Shown in pieces: positions 18,421 through 27,248 of a stretch of DNA of 53,695 bases (position 1 is its first letter; every line of letters starts with the position of its first letter). Made by a program: the position numbers and the translations under genes. The stretch comes from Bacillus sp. V3B (GTDB lineage Bacteria; Bacillota; Bacilli; Bacillales; Cytobacillaceae), in contig NZ_JAETXM010000024.1 in NCBI RefSeq assembly GCF_024494465.1, positions 1-53,695 of the forward strand, in the 5' to 3' direction. The notes below the pieces were generated by a model. The model did not search any database. It had not been told where the DNA came from and saw only the letters and a program-made list of their open reading frames with translations.

Positions 18421-19371
18421 ATGAATCAAAAACCTTATCGAGTATTGTTGTATTATATGTACGTTCAGATTGAGAATCCTGAGGAATTTGCGCAGGAACA
18501 TTTAAACTATTGTAAAGACATCGGTTTAAAAGGTCGAATCCTAATTGCCGCTGAAGGGATCAATGGAACCGTTTCGGGGACAGTGGAACAAACAGATCAA
18601 TATATGGAAATGATGAAACAGGATCCTCGTTTTGCGGAAATGATTTTCAAAATAGATGAAGCAGATGAGCATGCCTTTAAGAAAATGAAGGTTCGTCATC
18701 GAAATGAATTAGTGACGCTTCGCTTAGAAGACGACATTAATCCGAATAAACTGACAGGTAAACATTTAAGTCCGAAAGAGTTTTTTGAGGGAATAAAGGA
18801 TGAAGATACCGTATTATTAGATGCAAGAAATGATTATGAATATGATTTAGGCCATTTTAGAGGGGCGATTAGACCCGATATACAGAATTTCCGTGATCTT
18901 CCGGGGTGGGTTCGAGAAAATAAAGACCTGTTAGAAGATAAAAAAATCATTACGTATTGTACGGGTGGAATTCGTTGTGAGAAATTCTCTGGTTGGCTAC
19001 TAAAAGAAGGGTTCGAGGACGTAGCTCAACTAGGTGGAGGAATTGTTACGTACGGAAAGGATCCAGAAGTTCAAGGGGAATTATGGGATGGCCAATTGTA
19101 TGTTTTTGATGAGAGAATAGGAGTACCAGTTAATCAAAAAGAGAATGTTGTTGTTGGCCGTGATTATTTTTCAGGTGAGCCTTGCGAACGGTATGTGAAT
19201 TGTGCTAATCCAGAATGTAATAAAAAAATTATCAGTTCAGAAGAAAATGAACATAAATATTTACGGAGCTGTTCCCATGATTGCCGTACGCATCCAAGAA
19301 ACCGATATGCAGCTGAACATGGTTTAACCGAAGAAGAAGTAGCAGAAAGAATCCAGAAAATAGCAGAATAA
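18421..19371 (+). CDS. trhO: tRNA uridine(34) hydroxylase (rhodanese-domain protein)
   Basis: A 316-residue protein matching the YbfQ/YceA (TrhO) family, which hydroxylates U34 of certain tRNAs on the way to 5-methoxyuridine. It has an N-terminal ferredoxin-like domain ([34 protein letters not shown]), then a rhodanese domain with the catalytic Cys in [12 protein letters not shown]. It ends in a Cys-rich module ([23 protein letters not shown]). The start is placed at MNQKPYRV because it matches the family and follows an AGGTGG site; the upstream in-frame ATG at 18370 has none. It is monocistronic with its own terminator. Confidence 0.92.
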   Translation: MNQKPYRVLLYYMYVQIENPEEFAQEHLNYCKDIGLKGRILIAAEGINGTVSGTVEQTDQYMEMMKQDPRFAEMIFKIDEADEHAFKKMKVRHRNELVTLRLEDDINPNKLTGKHLSPKEFFEGIKDEDTVLLDARNDYEYDLGHFRGAIRPDIQNFRDLPGWVRENKDLLEDKKIITYCTGGIRCEKFSGWLLKEGFEDVAQLGGGIVTYGKDPEVQGELWDGQLYVFDERIGVPVNQKENVVVGRDYFSGEPCERYVNCANPECNKKIISSEENEHKYLRSCSHDCRTHPRNRYAAEHGLTEEEVAERIQKIAE

Positions 19372-19382
19372 TCAAAGTGAAC

Positions 19383-19435
19383 AAAGGGGAGTAGACTGCC
19401 TTAACTTGGCAAGATACTCTCCTTTTCTTTCTTTC
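19383..19435 (+). terminator. Terminator after trhO
   Basis: AAAGGGGAGTA pairs with TACTCTCCTTTT (one mismatch), followed by a T-rich tract. Confidence 0.7.
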
Positions 19436-19597
19436 TTCATTCAACAATGTGGGGCTTAAATCAATCGCTTCTCTAGTTTAAAAACACCGCTCACGGCCAT
19501 GTGTAAAAAAATGGACTGCGTTTTTTCTACGGAAAAATGGGTTAGAAAGTTACATCATGTAGGGATTAAGGAGTTATAAACAGGATGTTTAGAGAAA

Positions 19598-19870
19598 CTA
19601 AAGATTGAACAGAAGTGGGATGATGATGGACATAAACAATGCGGATGTAATCATGGCAATACTTCCCATAGCTACTTCTAGTTCACCCCACTCAAAGGCA
19701 CGATTAGCTCCGACTATTTGGGCGGAAGTTCCTAATGAGAGTCCTTTTACAATTCTACCTTTGATACGACCGATTTTTAAAAATAGAGGTCCTGTAATCT
19801 TAGATGTGCCATTTTGGCTAACAGCACGACTGAAATGAAGCCAGCCAATGTTCCGAGCGTAACAAATGAA
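19598..19870 (-). pseudogene. lrgB: lrgB/cidB-type remnant with internal deletion
   Basis: On the minus strand two pieces of an LrgB-family membrane protein are readable in different frames. The first, FVTLGTLAGFISVVLLAKMA, matches a mid-protein helix. It runs directly into ITGPLFLKIGRIKGRIVKGL and then SLGTSAQIVGANRAFEWGEL, the LrgB C-terminal signature, ending at a stop at 19598. The stretch normally between them (the SLAPKSVTTPIA region) is missing, the frame is broken, and the N-terminus is absent. LrgA is not present. LrgAB modulates murein hydrolase activity; here the gene is dead. Confidence 0.75.
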
Positions 19871-20045
19871 AGATTACATTTTTCTTAAACCGTGATAACT
19901 CATAGCCCTTTTTGAATATAATTCTGGATTTTTATTAATGATAGAAGGTGTTATCTCTTTTAGATGGTATAAAAATAAACTATAATGAAATTGTAATACA
20001 TATTAAAGAAAATAAATTGGAATATAAACAAGGAGGAATTTTTAC

Positions 20046-21266
20046 GTGATCATTGCGATCATTGTTCTATTATTTGTTTCATCTTTCTTTTCAGGTAGTG
20101 AAACAGCTCTCACAGCTACGAATAAGATGAGGCTTCAAACAAAGGCTAATAATAATGATAAGAAGGCTGAAAAACTTTTAAAGTTAGTTTCCCAACCAAG
20201 TGAATTTATTACGGCTATTTTAATTGGAAATAATATTGCCAACATATTGCTTCCGACACTTGCGACAATGCTCGCTCTTCAATATGGATTCAATGTGGCG
20301 CTAGTATCCGCCGTTTTGACGATTACGATTATCATTTTTTCTGAGGTCATTCCGAAATCAGTAGCAGCAACATTCCCAGATCGTGTTGCATACCTTGTTT
20401 TTCCGATCATTCAGTTAGTTGTCGTCATTTTGAAGCCAATAACGATTGTTCTAAATGGATTTACAGGATTCATTACAAGAGCACTTTCTAATGGCCAGGA
20501 GAAGGCTGTATCCATATCAAAAGAAGAGTTACGAGCAATGGTCGATATTGCGGACTCGGAAGGGATGTTTAAAAAAGAAGAATCCTATCGTATTAAGGGT
20601 GTTCTTGATTTTTATAATTTAAATGTGAAAGATGCACTGAAAACACCAAGGGTTGAAATTGTTGCTCTCCCTAATACGGCAACATTTAAAGAAGTAAGAG
20701 ATATTGTCATTCGGAATCCATTCACTAGATATCCTGTTTATAAAGAGGATATTGATAATATTGTTGGAGTCTTTCATTCAAAATACTTGTTATCATGGTC
20801 AACAGAACCAGATAAGTCTCTTAAAGCATTCAGTGATACAGATCCTTTAGTTATTTATGAGTTTCATTCAATCGAATGGGTTTTTCGACAAATGACGAAG
20901 GATAAAAAGCATATGGCAATCGTATTAGATGAATATGGGGGAACTGAAGGAATCATAACACATGAGGACGTTATCGAGGCAATGATTGGTTTAGAAATTG
21001 AAGATGAAACAGATCTTGAAAAAGAAGCGCTTGTTGAAAAGCTTACCGATACTGAAATCATATGTGATGGAAAAATAACACTTTATCGACTAAATTCCAT
21101 TTTTGGTACAGATATACCGGAAGAAGAAGATGTTCTTGCGGGATACCTATTAAAAGAATTTAATGATTTCCCTGAAGAGGGAGAGGTAATAGAAAGAAAT
21201 AATTTAACGTATAAGATCTTGAAAATTGAAGGAAGAACGATCAAGAAAGTTCAGATTATTAAATAA
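20046..21266 (+). CDS. CNNM/CorC family membrane protein with CBS domains
   Basis: A 406-residue protein of the HlyC/CorC (DUF21-CBS) family, involved in magnesium or cobalt homeostasis (MpfA in other Firmicutes). The DUF21 membrane domain covers about residues 1-140 with four hydrophobic stretches and SFFSGSETALTATNKMRL. A CBS pair follows (about 190-320; TPRVEIVALPN, VFHSKYLLSW, VLDEYGGTEGIITHEDVIEA), then a CorC/HlyC C-terminal domain (about 330-406). The start is GTG with AAGGAGG nearby. It is monocistronic. Bacillus genomes carry several such paralogues, so I do not give a specific symbol. Confidence 0.9.
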   Translation: MIIAIIVLLFVSSFFSGSETALTATNKMRLQTKANNNDKKAEKLLKLVSQPSEFITAILIGNNIANILLPTLATMLALQYGFNVALVSAVLTITIIIFSEVIPKSVAATFPDRVAYLVFPIIQLVVVILKPITIVLNGFTGFITRALSNGQEKAVSISKEELRAMVDIADSEGMFKKEESYRIKGVLDFYNLNVKDALKTPRVEIVALPNTATFKEVRDIVIRNPFTRYPVYKEDIDNIVGVFHSKYLLSWSTEPDKSLKAFSDTDPLVIYEFHSIEWVFRQMTKDKKHMAIVLDEYGGTEGIITHEDVIEAMIGLEIEDETDLEKEALVEKLTDTEIICDGKITLYRLNSIFGTDIPEEEDVLAGYLLKEFNDFPEEGEVIERNNLTYKILKIEGRTIKKVQIIK

Positions 21267-21435
21267 TTGTATGAACCTTTTCTTAAAATACATATAATGT
21301 AAATTTGATAAGTGGTAGCTCCTAAATAATTAGATGATACTAACTTTAGGGTTGTTTTTGTCTCTAATAGGTAGTATTTTATAGGACATACTAGTAGGGC
21401 TACTTTAAATAAATGGTATAAAAGGGGCAGTTGAG

Positions 21436-21651
21436 ATGGCAGAAGAAAAAAACATGGATGAGAATAAGGATGTTCAAGAGAAAAGACCGAACATAGGAGA
21501 TACGATTCATATTAAAAAGGGAAAGCAAAAAGGGAAAAAGGGAAAAGTTATTGTGTTGCGGGAAAACTCCGTTATTGTGGAATTGGGAGTAAACCCAAGT
21601 ACAGGAGAACCAATCAAAACAGTAGTCAATCATAATAATTATAAACATTAA
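21436..21651 (+). CDS. YkvS-like DUF2187 protein with KOW-type fold
   Basis: A 71-residue basic protein. After an acidic N-terminus of about 20 residues it reads IGDTIHIKKGKQKGKKGKVIVLRENSVIVELG, a KOW-like beta motif found in RNA- and ribosome-associated proteins and in the Bacillus YkvS/DUF2187 family. The function is unknown; RNA binding is an inference from the motif. It is monocistronic, followed by a strong terminator. Confidence 0.8.
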   Translation: MAEEKNMDENKDVQEKRPNIGDTIHIKKGKQKGKKGKVIVLRENSVIVELGVNPSTGEPIKTVVNHNNYKH

Positions 21652-21730
21652 TGGTTTAGATAAACGAACTTAAAAATAGTTTTTAACGAACAAGTATAGG
21701 TATATGATTACAATTTTTATAAAATAAAGG

Positions 21731-21774
21731 AAATAGGACAGTTTTCCACCTTCACAAACTGTCCTATTTTTTTA
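21731..21774 (+). terminator. Terminator after the DUF2187 gene
   Basis: AAATAGGACAGTTT pairs perfectly with AAACTGTCCTATTT, followed by Ts. Confidence 0.85.
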
Positions 21775-21927
21775 TGAGATGAAAAGGTTATTCATGATTT
21801 GGTTGACTGGATTTTGGAGCATGATGAATGAAATATTTATTAATAAATCTAACTCTATTAAGGGTGAACATTTTGGGGGATTTTTCATGTTATGCTTATT
21901 ATAGCAATTAGATTAGGAGGGGTTTTT

Positions 21928-22338
21928 TTGAGAAAGTACGGACTTCATTTAGTCGTTATTTTATTTATGACGTTGTTCATAGTAGGTTGTAACCAAGATG
22001 AAAAGGAACCGGAATTAGTAGTAGAAGATCATGAATCAGGGGAAAATGTGACTCTTGCAGAAGAATTTATTGTGATGTTGAATGAAGGACAATTTGAAGA
22101 AGCCACAGGATATTTTGATGAAACGATGACGGCAGAGCTTAGACCCGCAGCACTTGAAGAGATATGGAACACAACTCAGGAACAGGTAGGGAAATTCATT
22201 GATCAGGAATATGGTTCTATTCAGGAGACAGAGGGGTACCAGGTTGTGTTCATAAAAGGGTTATTTGAAAAGCAAGATGTTGTTTTTACTGTAACTTTTG
22301 ACGAGAATCAAAAAATTGCTGGATTCTTTATCCAATAA
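21928..22338 (+). CDS. Small lipoprotein with DUF3887-like domain
   Basis: A 136-residue lipoprotein starting at a TTG with TAGGAGGGG upstream. A lipoprotein signal peptide (MRKYGLHLVVILF..) ends in the lipobox IVGC with the lipidated Cys at 21. The mature part begins with an acidic linker, then a domain typical of DUF3887 (AEEFIVMLNEGQFEEATGYFDETM, ending VVFTVTFDENQKIAGFFI). Such domains are often found fused to secreted hydrolases; alone, the role is unknown. A terminator follows. Confidence 0.75.
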   Translation: MRKYGLHLVVILFMTLFIVGCNQDEKEPELVVEDHESGENVTLAEEFIVMLNEGQFEEATGYFDETMTAELRPAALEEIWNTTQEQVGKFIDQEYGSIQETEGYQVVFIKGLFEKQDVVFTVTFDENQKIAGFFIQ

Positions 22339-22370
22339 GAGGAATGATCAGTACAAAAGAATAGAAGTAC

Positions 22371-22401
22371 CTGCTTGGATCCATTTTTAAAGCAGTTTTT
22401 T
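22371..22401 (+). terminator. Terminator after the lipoprotein gene
   Basis: CTGCTT pairs with AAGCAG and is followed by six Ts. Confidence 0.6.
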
Positions 22402-22527
22402 CGAGAGAGATTCATTTTAAGATGCCAGTATAAATCGTTAGTTATTTCTCATACTATTGGTGAAATATCTTTTTTTTCCTACGTATGATATGATTAGTTT
22501 TTATATTGAAAGAGGACGTGAAGAATT

Positions 22528-22902
22528 ATGATAAAAATCGATATCCCTACACCTGATCTTACGATTACAGAGAGAACACAAATCCCGAAAGAAAATGAAC
22601 CGGAAATAAAGCCTATTTATGGATTTATTGATTTCCACCTGATTCCAAGAGATAAAGGCGGTATTTTTCAATTTTATAATATTAATGATGAACTTCTCTT
22701 CGTTGGAAAGGCAAGAAAATTAAGACAACGAATCAAAAAGCATTTTGAAGACAATGTTTCACCGATTAAAATGCATAGAGATGAAGTGTATCGAATTGAT
22801 ATTTGTTATGTAGAAGACCCGATGGACAGAGAGATTTACGAAACCTATATTGTGAATACACTAAAAGCTAAATATAATATAGATAAAGTATTTTTTAGAT
22901 AA
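22528..22902 (+). CDS. GIY-YIG-type nuclease-like protein (YurQ-like)
   Basis: A 124-residue protein with a single GIY-YIG-like domain related to the N-terminal part of UvrC. GGIFQFYN stands for the GIY strand, LLFVGKARKLRQRIKKHF for the YIG strand and conserved Arg, and REIYETYIVNTLKAKYN contains the conserved Glu. It resembles B. subtilis YurQ. It may be a stand-alone repair nuclease or a degenerate relative; the first motif is GIF rather than GIY. It sits just upstream of a HEAT-like gene that is now broken. Confidence 0.75.
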   Translation: MIKIDIPTPDLTITERTQIPKENEPEIKPIYGFIDFHLIPRDKGGIFQFYNINDELLFVGKARKLRQRIKKHFEDNVSPIKMHRDEVYRIDICYVEDPMDREIYETYIVNTLKAKYNIDKVFFR

Positions 22903-22950
22903 GAATTCGTGGTGACGAAGTGGCTAGTATTCAAAAAAGGAGCGCCGAAT

Positions 22951-23502
22951 ATGGATCAAGCCGTACAGCCTTATTTTGAAAGGTTACAATCTCAAGATAA
23001 GAACGAACAATATGAAGCTTTTCAGCAAATTATAGATGCAACCAATGAATCAGTAGACTGGGCTTATGACGTATGGGATCAATTGAAGGCGAATTTGACG
23101 CATTCAGACAATCATCAAAGATCAAGAGCCGCACAGTTTCTCTGTCAATTGGCAAAAAGTGATCCTGAAAAAAGAATACTTGTGGACTTTCCTGCCGTTT
23201 GAAAAGTAACAAAAGATAAGAAGTTTGTTACAGCAAGACATAGTCTGCAATCTATTTGGAAAATCGGGTTGGCTGGTCCTGAGCAAAAAGAGATGGTTAT
23301 TAATCGTCTTATGGATCGGTTTACCCATTGTGTGGATGAAAAAAACGATACATTGATTCGTTTTGATATCATTCAAGGCCTTCGGAATTTGTTTGATGTA
23401 CAAAAGGACGAGGAAATAAAGCGAGTCGCACTCGATTTAATTGAAGGGGAAGAAGACCCGAAATATAGAAAGAAATATGCCTCTTTATGGAGAAAAAGCT
23501 AA
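22951..23502 (+). pseudogene. HEAT-repeat-like gene with an in-frame TGA
   Basis: One reading frame runs from the ATG at 22951 (AAGGAG nine bases upstream; MDQAVQPYFERLQSQDKNEQ) to a stop at 23502, but it is cut by a single TGA at 23200-23202. On both sides the sequence is an alpha-helical, HEAT-like solenoid: RSRAAQFLCQLAKSDPEKRI before, and KFVTARHSLQSIWKIGLAGP with IQGLRNLFDVQKDEEIKRVA after. Without the TGA the product would be 183 residues. No second lesion is seen, so this is a recent nonsense mutation, a sequencing error, or possibly readthrough. The function of this DNA-glycosylase-like solenoid family is unclear. Confidence 0.75.
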
Positions 23503-23531
23503 CCCCACGTTAAATCCGATGGGGCTCTTTT
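23498..23531 (+). terminator. Terminator after the HEAT-like gene
   Basis: CCCCA pairs with TGGGG, with AGC/GCT extending imperfectly, followed by CTCTTTTG. Moderate strength. Confidence 0.5.
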
Positions 23532-23618
23532 GTTCCCTATCGTGGTTTTAAAGAAGTAAAACGGATAAGACTAACCAATGATAAGTACATAATTGTACAG
23601 AATAACGGAGTTGATTTT

Positions 23619-23783
23619 ATGAGTAAAGCTAAAGGTAAGGGCGGAACAGGAAGAGGAACAGGGAAGAAGGGGTGGACTCGTTGGCAAACGAGTGCAAAAA
23701 AGGCGAAGGTCAAACCTTATAAAAGTAAAGGTGTAAAAAATCGCGATACAACGACGGGCAGCGACACATCAGGAAAATCGTGA
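23619..23783 (+). CDS. Small basic Gly/Lys-rich protein (DUF3934-like)
   Basis: A 54-residue protein too short for the usual ORF cut-off. It reads GGTGRGTGKKGWTRWQTSAKKAK in the first half (two overlapping parts of one motif), then PYKSKGVKN and a Thr/Ser tail. This matches my memory of the small DUF3934 family in Bacillus, of unknown function. A modest GGAG site lies eight bases upstream. The strong positive charge suggests nucleic-acid binding, which is only an inference. Confidence 0.65.
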   Translation: MSKAKGKGGTGRGTGKKGWTRWQTSAKKAKVKPYKSKGVKNRDTTTGSDTSGKS

Positions 23784-23886
23784 TGGAAAAAAGGGAGTGT
23801 TCCTTTTATTTTCTTTGAATACAGATAAGAACCACCCTATAATCAATTGTCATTCAAATAATAACGATCCTGAAAAGGAGTAAATG

Positions 23887-24672
23887 ATGGAATACAAAGT
23901 ACTTTTTCTAGATATAGATGGAACCATTTTAAAGTCTGACCATACCTATACGTCTTCGACTAAGGAAGCGATTTCTCAATTGAAACATCAAGAGATTGAA
24001 GTATTTCTTGCTACGGGAAGACCAGTTCATGAAGTAAAGGATCTTGCAGATGAATTACATGTAGATTCATTTATTGGAAATAACGGTGCATATGCCTTGT
24101 ACAAAAATAAACCGATTCTTGATGAACCGTTGAAGGGGAATCAAGTAAAGCAATTTTTAGAGACGGCTAAAGAAAATAAGCATGAGATGGTATTGTATAC
24201 AAGTGAAAAAAATTATTATACAACACTAGATCATCCAGTAGTTGAGTTTTTCAACAAGACTTTTCAACTGAAGAATAATGCATTGTTTACAGAATCTGTA
24301 ATCGATCAAATTATTGGAATTACGGTGATGAATGTAACTCCTGATCAAATTGCTCTTTATGAATTAGATGAAAATATTCGTCTTGCCCAAGTGAATTCTC
24401 CAGGGAACGAGCATGCATATGATGTTCTTCGGATAGATGTGAATAAAGGGGAAGCGGTAAAGAAAGTGTTGCAACACTTAAATATTGAAAAAGAACAATC
24501 TATTGCTTTTGGAGATGGAATGAATGATGTAGAAATGCTCCAGGCTGTAGGAGAAGGATTTGCAATGGGAAACGCGCAGCCTGATCTTTATCAATATGCA
24601 AAGCATAAAACAACATCTGTAACTGATTCAGGTATTTTTAATGGACTAAAGACATTAGGATTGGTTCACTAA
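23887..24672 (+). CDS. Cof-type HAD phosphatase
   Basis: A 261-residue HAD-superfamily hydrolase of the Cof (IIB) type, which dephosphorylates small phosphorylated metabolites. Motif I is FLDIDGTIL (nucleophile in DIDGT), motif II is LATGRP and motifs III/IV lie in the C-terminal IAFGDGMNDVEML with a preceding Lys (NKGEAVKKVL). The C2B cap is at about residues 85-190. There are two adjacent ATGs (23884, 23887); the second is better spaced from AAGGAG. The substrate cannot be told. It lies upstream of the thiamine operon but is a separate transcription unit. Confidence 0.88.
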   Translation: MEYKVLFLDIDGTILKSDHTYTSSTKEAISQLKHQEIEVFLATGRPVHEVKDLADELHVDSFIGNNGAYALYKNKPILDEPLKGNQVKQFLETAKENKHEMVLYTSEKNYYTTLDHPVVEFFNKTFQLKNNALFTESVIDQIIGITVMNVTPDQIALYELDENIRLAQVNSPGNEHAYDVLRIDVNKGEAVKKVLQHLNIEKEQSIAFGDGMNDVEMLQAVGEGFAMGNAQPDLYQYAKHKTTSVTDSGIFNGLKTLGLVH

Positions 24673-24789
24673 TCGATTAATAGGAATAGGGAGCCTTGTT
24701 TCATTATGTAAAGGTTAAGATGAACAAATTAACGGTTGATTTATATTCGCAATTGTGACAATATTATAGAAAGAAAACTTAATATTTAA

Positions 24790-24880
24790 TAACACTAGGG
24801 GTGCGCTAAAAGCTGAGAGAGATGAAAGGTCTTAACCCTTGAACCTGCACTAGGTAATGCTGGCGAAGGAAAGTGGTACA
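24790..24880 (+). promoter_or_regulatory. TPP riboswitch (THI element)
   Basis: The conserved THI-box pieces appear in order: GGGGTGC, GCTGAGAGAGATG, ACCCTTGAACCTG, TAATGCTGGCGAAGGAA. It binds thiamine pyrophosphate and should turn down the tenA-thiZXY operon. A strong terminator 60 bases downstream supplies the off state. Confidence 0.95.
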
Positions 24881-24941
24881 TAACATAACATGGTCGATAT
24901 ACCTTTTTTTTCGTATATCAATAAAATAATGTGATGAGATT

Positions 24942-24983
24942 AAAACCACCTTTTTTTCCTAAAAAGGTGGTTTTTTCGTTTTT
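24942..24983 (+). terminator. Terminator of the TPP riboswitch expression platform
   Basis: AAAACCACCTTTTT pairs with AAAAAGGTGGTTTTTT around a short loop, followed by CGTTTTT. It lies between the aptamer and tenA, so it is the attenuation hairpin. Confidence 0.85.
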
Positions 24984-25059
24984 AAAGGGGGATAGATGGG
25001 GGAACCCAGTTCATTGAGTTGATAAAACTAGATTATGAGAAATGGAGAGAGGATAGTAA

Positions 25060-25734
25060 ATGAAGTTTTCCGAACGTTTACATGAGAAATTACAATCTGT
25101 TTGGCGGAAGAATCATGCCCATCCATTTGTGAAGGAAATGGGTGATGGAACATTAGATAAAGAGAAATTTCGTTTCTATATGATACAAGATTATTTGTAT
25201 TTAATCGATTATTCGAAGTTATTTGCGCTCGGTGCTGTCAAAGCAACGAACTTAGAGGATATGGGGAGATTTTCCACTTTATTACATGCAACCATGAATG
25301 AAGAAATGTCACTACATCGCCAATATGCTGCTCGTTTTGGCATTTCTACTAGCGAGCTTGAAAATGCAGAACCTTCTCCGATTACATTAGCCTATACACA
25401 TTATATGCTTCATTCTGCACAAAATGGAACACTTGCAGAATTAGTGGCGGCCCTGCTTCCATGTGCGTGGAGCTATTGGGAAATCGGGAAAGAACTCAGC
25501 CTAATCCCAGGAGCGATTGACCATGAATGGTATGGGGATTGGATTAAGATGTATAGTTCTGAAGACTTTGGTGAGCATACAACATGGTGTATTGATTTAT
25601 TAGATCGATTAGCCGAGGGAAAATCGGAAGCTGACCTTTTTCAATTAGAAAAAATCTTCTTAAACACGACACGATATGAATATATGTTCTGGGATATGGC
25701 TTATAACAAGAGAATGTGGGCTATAGATGCGTAA
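25060..25734 (+). CDS. tenA: Thiaminase II / aminopyrimidine aminohydrolase
   Basis: A 224-residue all-helical TenA protein. It hydrolyses 4-amino-5-aminomethyl-2-methylpyrimidine to HMP for thiamine salvage. The catalytic Cys is in ALLPCAWSYWEIG (about residue 135). FYMIQDYLYLIDYSKLFA and EEMSLHRQYAARFGI are characteristic, as is a C-terminal Glu in TRYEYMFWDMAY. It follows the TPP riboswitch and is joined to thiZ by an eight-base overlap. The gene order tenA-thiZXY matches the base-degraded-thiamine salvage operon described in alkaliphilic Bacillus. Confidence 0.95.
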   Translation: MKFSERLHEKLQSVWRKNHAHPFVKEMGDGTLDKEKFRFYMIQDYLYLIDYSKLFALGAVKATNLEDMGRFSTLLHATMNEEMSLHRQYAARFGISTSELENAEPSPITLAYTHYMLHSAQNGTLAELVAALLPCAWSYWEIGKELSLIPGAIDHEWYGDWIKMYSSEDFGEHTTWCIDLLDRLAEGKSEADLFQLEKIFLNTTRYEYMFWDMAYNKRMWAIDA

Positions 25735-26503
25735 GCCAGTATTAGCGTTTGATCGTGTTACCTTTCAATATCCATCTGAAAAAAATAAAGTTCCTATTTC
25801 AATTCTCGATGGTATCAACTTTCGTGTGAATGAAGGTGAATTTGTCAGTATCATAGGGGCAAGTGGTTCTGGTAAAAGCACAATCTTTCGGTTAATCACA
25901 GGGCTTGAACAACCGACAAATGGCGAGATTTTAATAGATGGAAAGATCAGGACAAACCGATTAGGACATGTCGGCTATATGCCACAACAAGATTTATTAA
26001 TGCCGTGGCGAAGCATCATGGAAAATGCAGTGCTTCCTTTAGAAATTAAGGGAATCAAAAAAGCAGAGGCGCAAAGCCAAGTAAGAAAATTACTTGATGA
26101 TTTTGGTCTAAAAGGGGTAGAAAATAAAGTTCCTAGTGATCTCTCAGGTGGGATGAGACAGCGGGTGTCCTTCTTACGAACGATCTTAAGTGGATCCAAT
26201 ATTCTATTATTAGATGAGCCATTCAGTGCCTTAGATGCGATTACAAGACTGACGATGCAAGAGTGGTTGCTAGAGCAGTGGAAAAAATGGAAGAAAACGA
26301 TTCTATTTATTACACATGATGTGGATGAAGCGTTATTTTTATCAGACCGTATTTTTGTCTTGCAGCAAAAGCCATATGATGCCATCAAAGAGGTAAATGT
26401 TCCATTAGGTCGTCCGCGAAGTATTCATGATGTAAGCCAAATGGATGTTGTCACACTGAAAGAGCAATTAATTGAACAGCTTCGTTCAGGAGTGGAGAGA
26501 TGA
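25727..26503 (+). CDS. thiZ: Thiamine-precursor ABC transporter ATPase
   Basis: A 258-residue ABC ATPase of the SsuB/TauB-like class: Walker A GASGSGKST (about residues 45-53), Q-loop MPQQDLLMPW, signature LSGGMRQRV, Walker B ILLLDEPFSALDA and H-loop FITHDVDEAL. It overlaps tenA by eight bases and thiX by four, so it is translationally coupled. In the operon it should power uptake of formylaminopyrimidine-type thiamine breakdown products bound by ThiY. The assignment rests on context as well as family. Confidence 0.92.
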   Translation: MRKPVLAFDRVTFQYPSEKNKVPISILDGINFRVNEGEFVSIIGASGSGKSTIFRLITGLEQPTNGEILIDGKIRTNRLGHVGYMPQQDLLMPWRSIMENAVLPLEIKGIKKAEAQSQVRKLLDDFGLKGVENKVPSDLSGGMRQRVSFLRTILSGSNILLLDEPFSALDAITRLTMQEWLLEQWKKWKKTILFITHDVDEALFLSDRIFVLQQKPYDAIKEVNVPLGRPRSIHDVSQMDVVTLKEQLIEQLRSGVER

Positions 26504-27246
26504 AAAGTCTTACAACCTATTTATCATCAAGTATACTCGTATTTGTGATGCTTATCATTTGGGAGATTGGTGCACGAGCGTATGATAAAAGTTTTATTTT
26601 ACCAACTCCAACAGATATTGTGTTAAAGCTATGGGAGTTGAAGTCTGTTTTATTATTTGAGCATCTTCCAGCAACCTTCTTGGTCATAGTGGTTGGACTA
26701 ACTGCTTCCATCATTATCGGTATTGGTTTGGCGGTATGGATGAACATGAGTAAACTTGTGGAGAAAACATTTTATCCGCTTATTATTGCTTCACAGACGA
26801 TCCCGATCATTGCTTTGGCTCCTATTTTTGTTGTTTGGTTTGGTTATAGCATTTGGAGTAAAGTGGTCGTTACATTTTTAATTACTTTTTTCCCGATTAC
26901 GGTTAGTACTTTTGATGGACTGCGTTCATCGAATAAGGATTTAAAAGAATTATTAGTGACAATGGGAGCATCTAAGAAAGATATTTTCTTTAAATTAGAT
27001 GTACCATCTGCGTTGCCCTCCATTTTCTCAGGATTAAAGGTAGCGGTTACTGTCAGTGTCATTGGAGCAGCGATTGGAGAATGGCTAGGAGCACAGGCAG
27101 GGCTTGGTTATTTTAGCCGCCGAATGATGACACAATTCGATGGTGCCGCTGTATTTGCGCCTATCGTTCTATTATCAATAGTGGGCATTTTATTATTTTT
27201 ATTAGTAGTATGGTTAGAAAAAATATGTTTGAGATGGAGAAAATAA
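26500..27246 (+). CDS. thiX: Thiamine-precursor ABC transporter permease
   Basis: A 248-residue permease with about six membrane helices. The EAA loop with the typical G is seen at LKELLVTMGASKKDIFFKLDVPSALP (shown as two overlapping parts LKELLVTMGASKKD and IFFKLDVPSALP). It overlaps thiZ by four bases (ATGA) and is followed two bases later by thiY. With ThiZ and ThiY it forms a complete importer under TPP control. Confidence 0.92.
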   Translation: MKSLTTYLSSSILVFVMLIIWEIGARAYDKSFILPTPTDIVLKLWELKSVLLFEHLPATFLVIVVGLTASIIIGIGLAVWMNMSKLVEKTFYPLIIASQTIPIIALAPIFVVWFGYSIWSKVVVTFLITFFPITVSTFDGLRSSNKDLKELLVTMGASKKDIFFKLDVPSALPSIFSGLKVAVTVSVIGAAIGEWLGAQAGLGYFSRRMMTQFDGAAVFAPIVLLSIVGILLFLLVVWLEKICLRWRK

Positions 27247-27248
27247 AA

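Noticed and set aside
19605-19838. A 77-codon plus-strand ORF
   Set aside because: It is antisense to the lrgB remnant, which reads as a recognisable protein on the minus strand.
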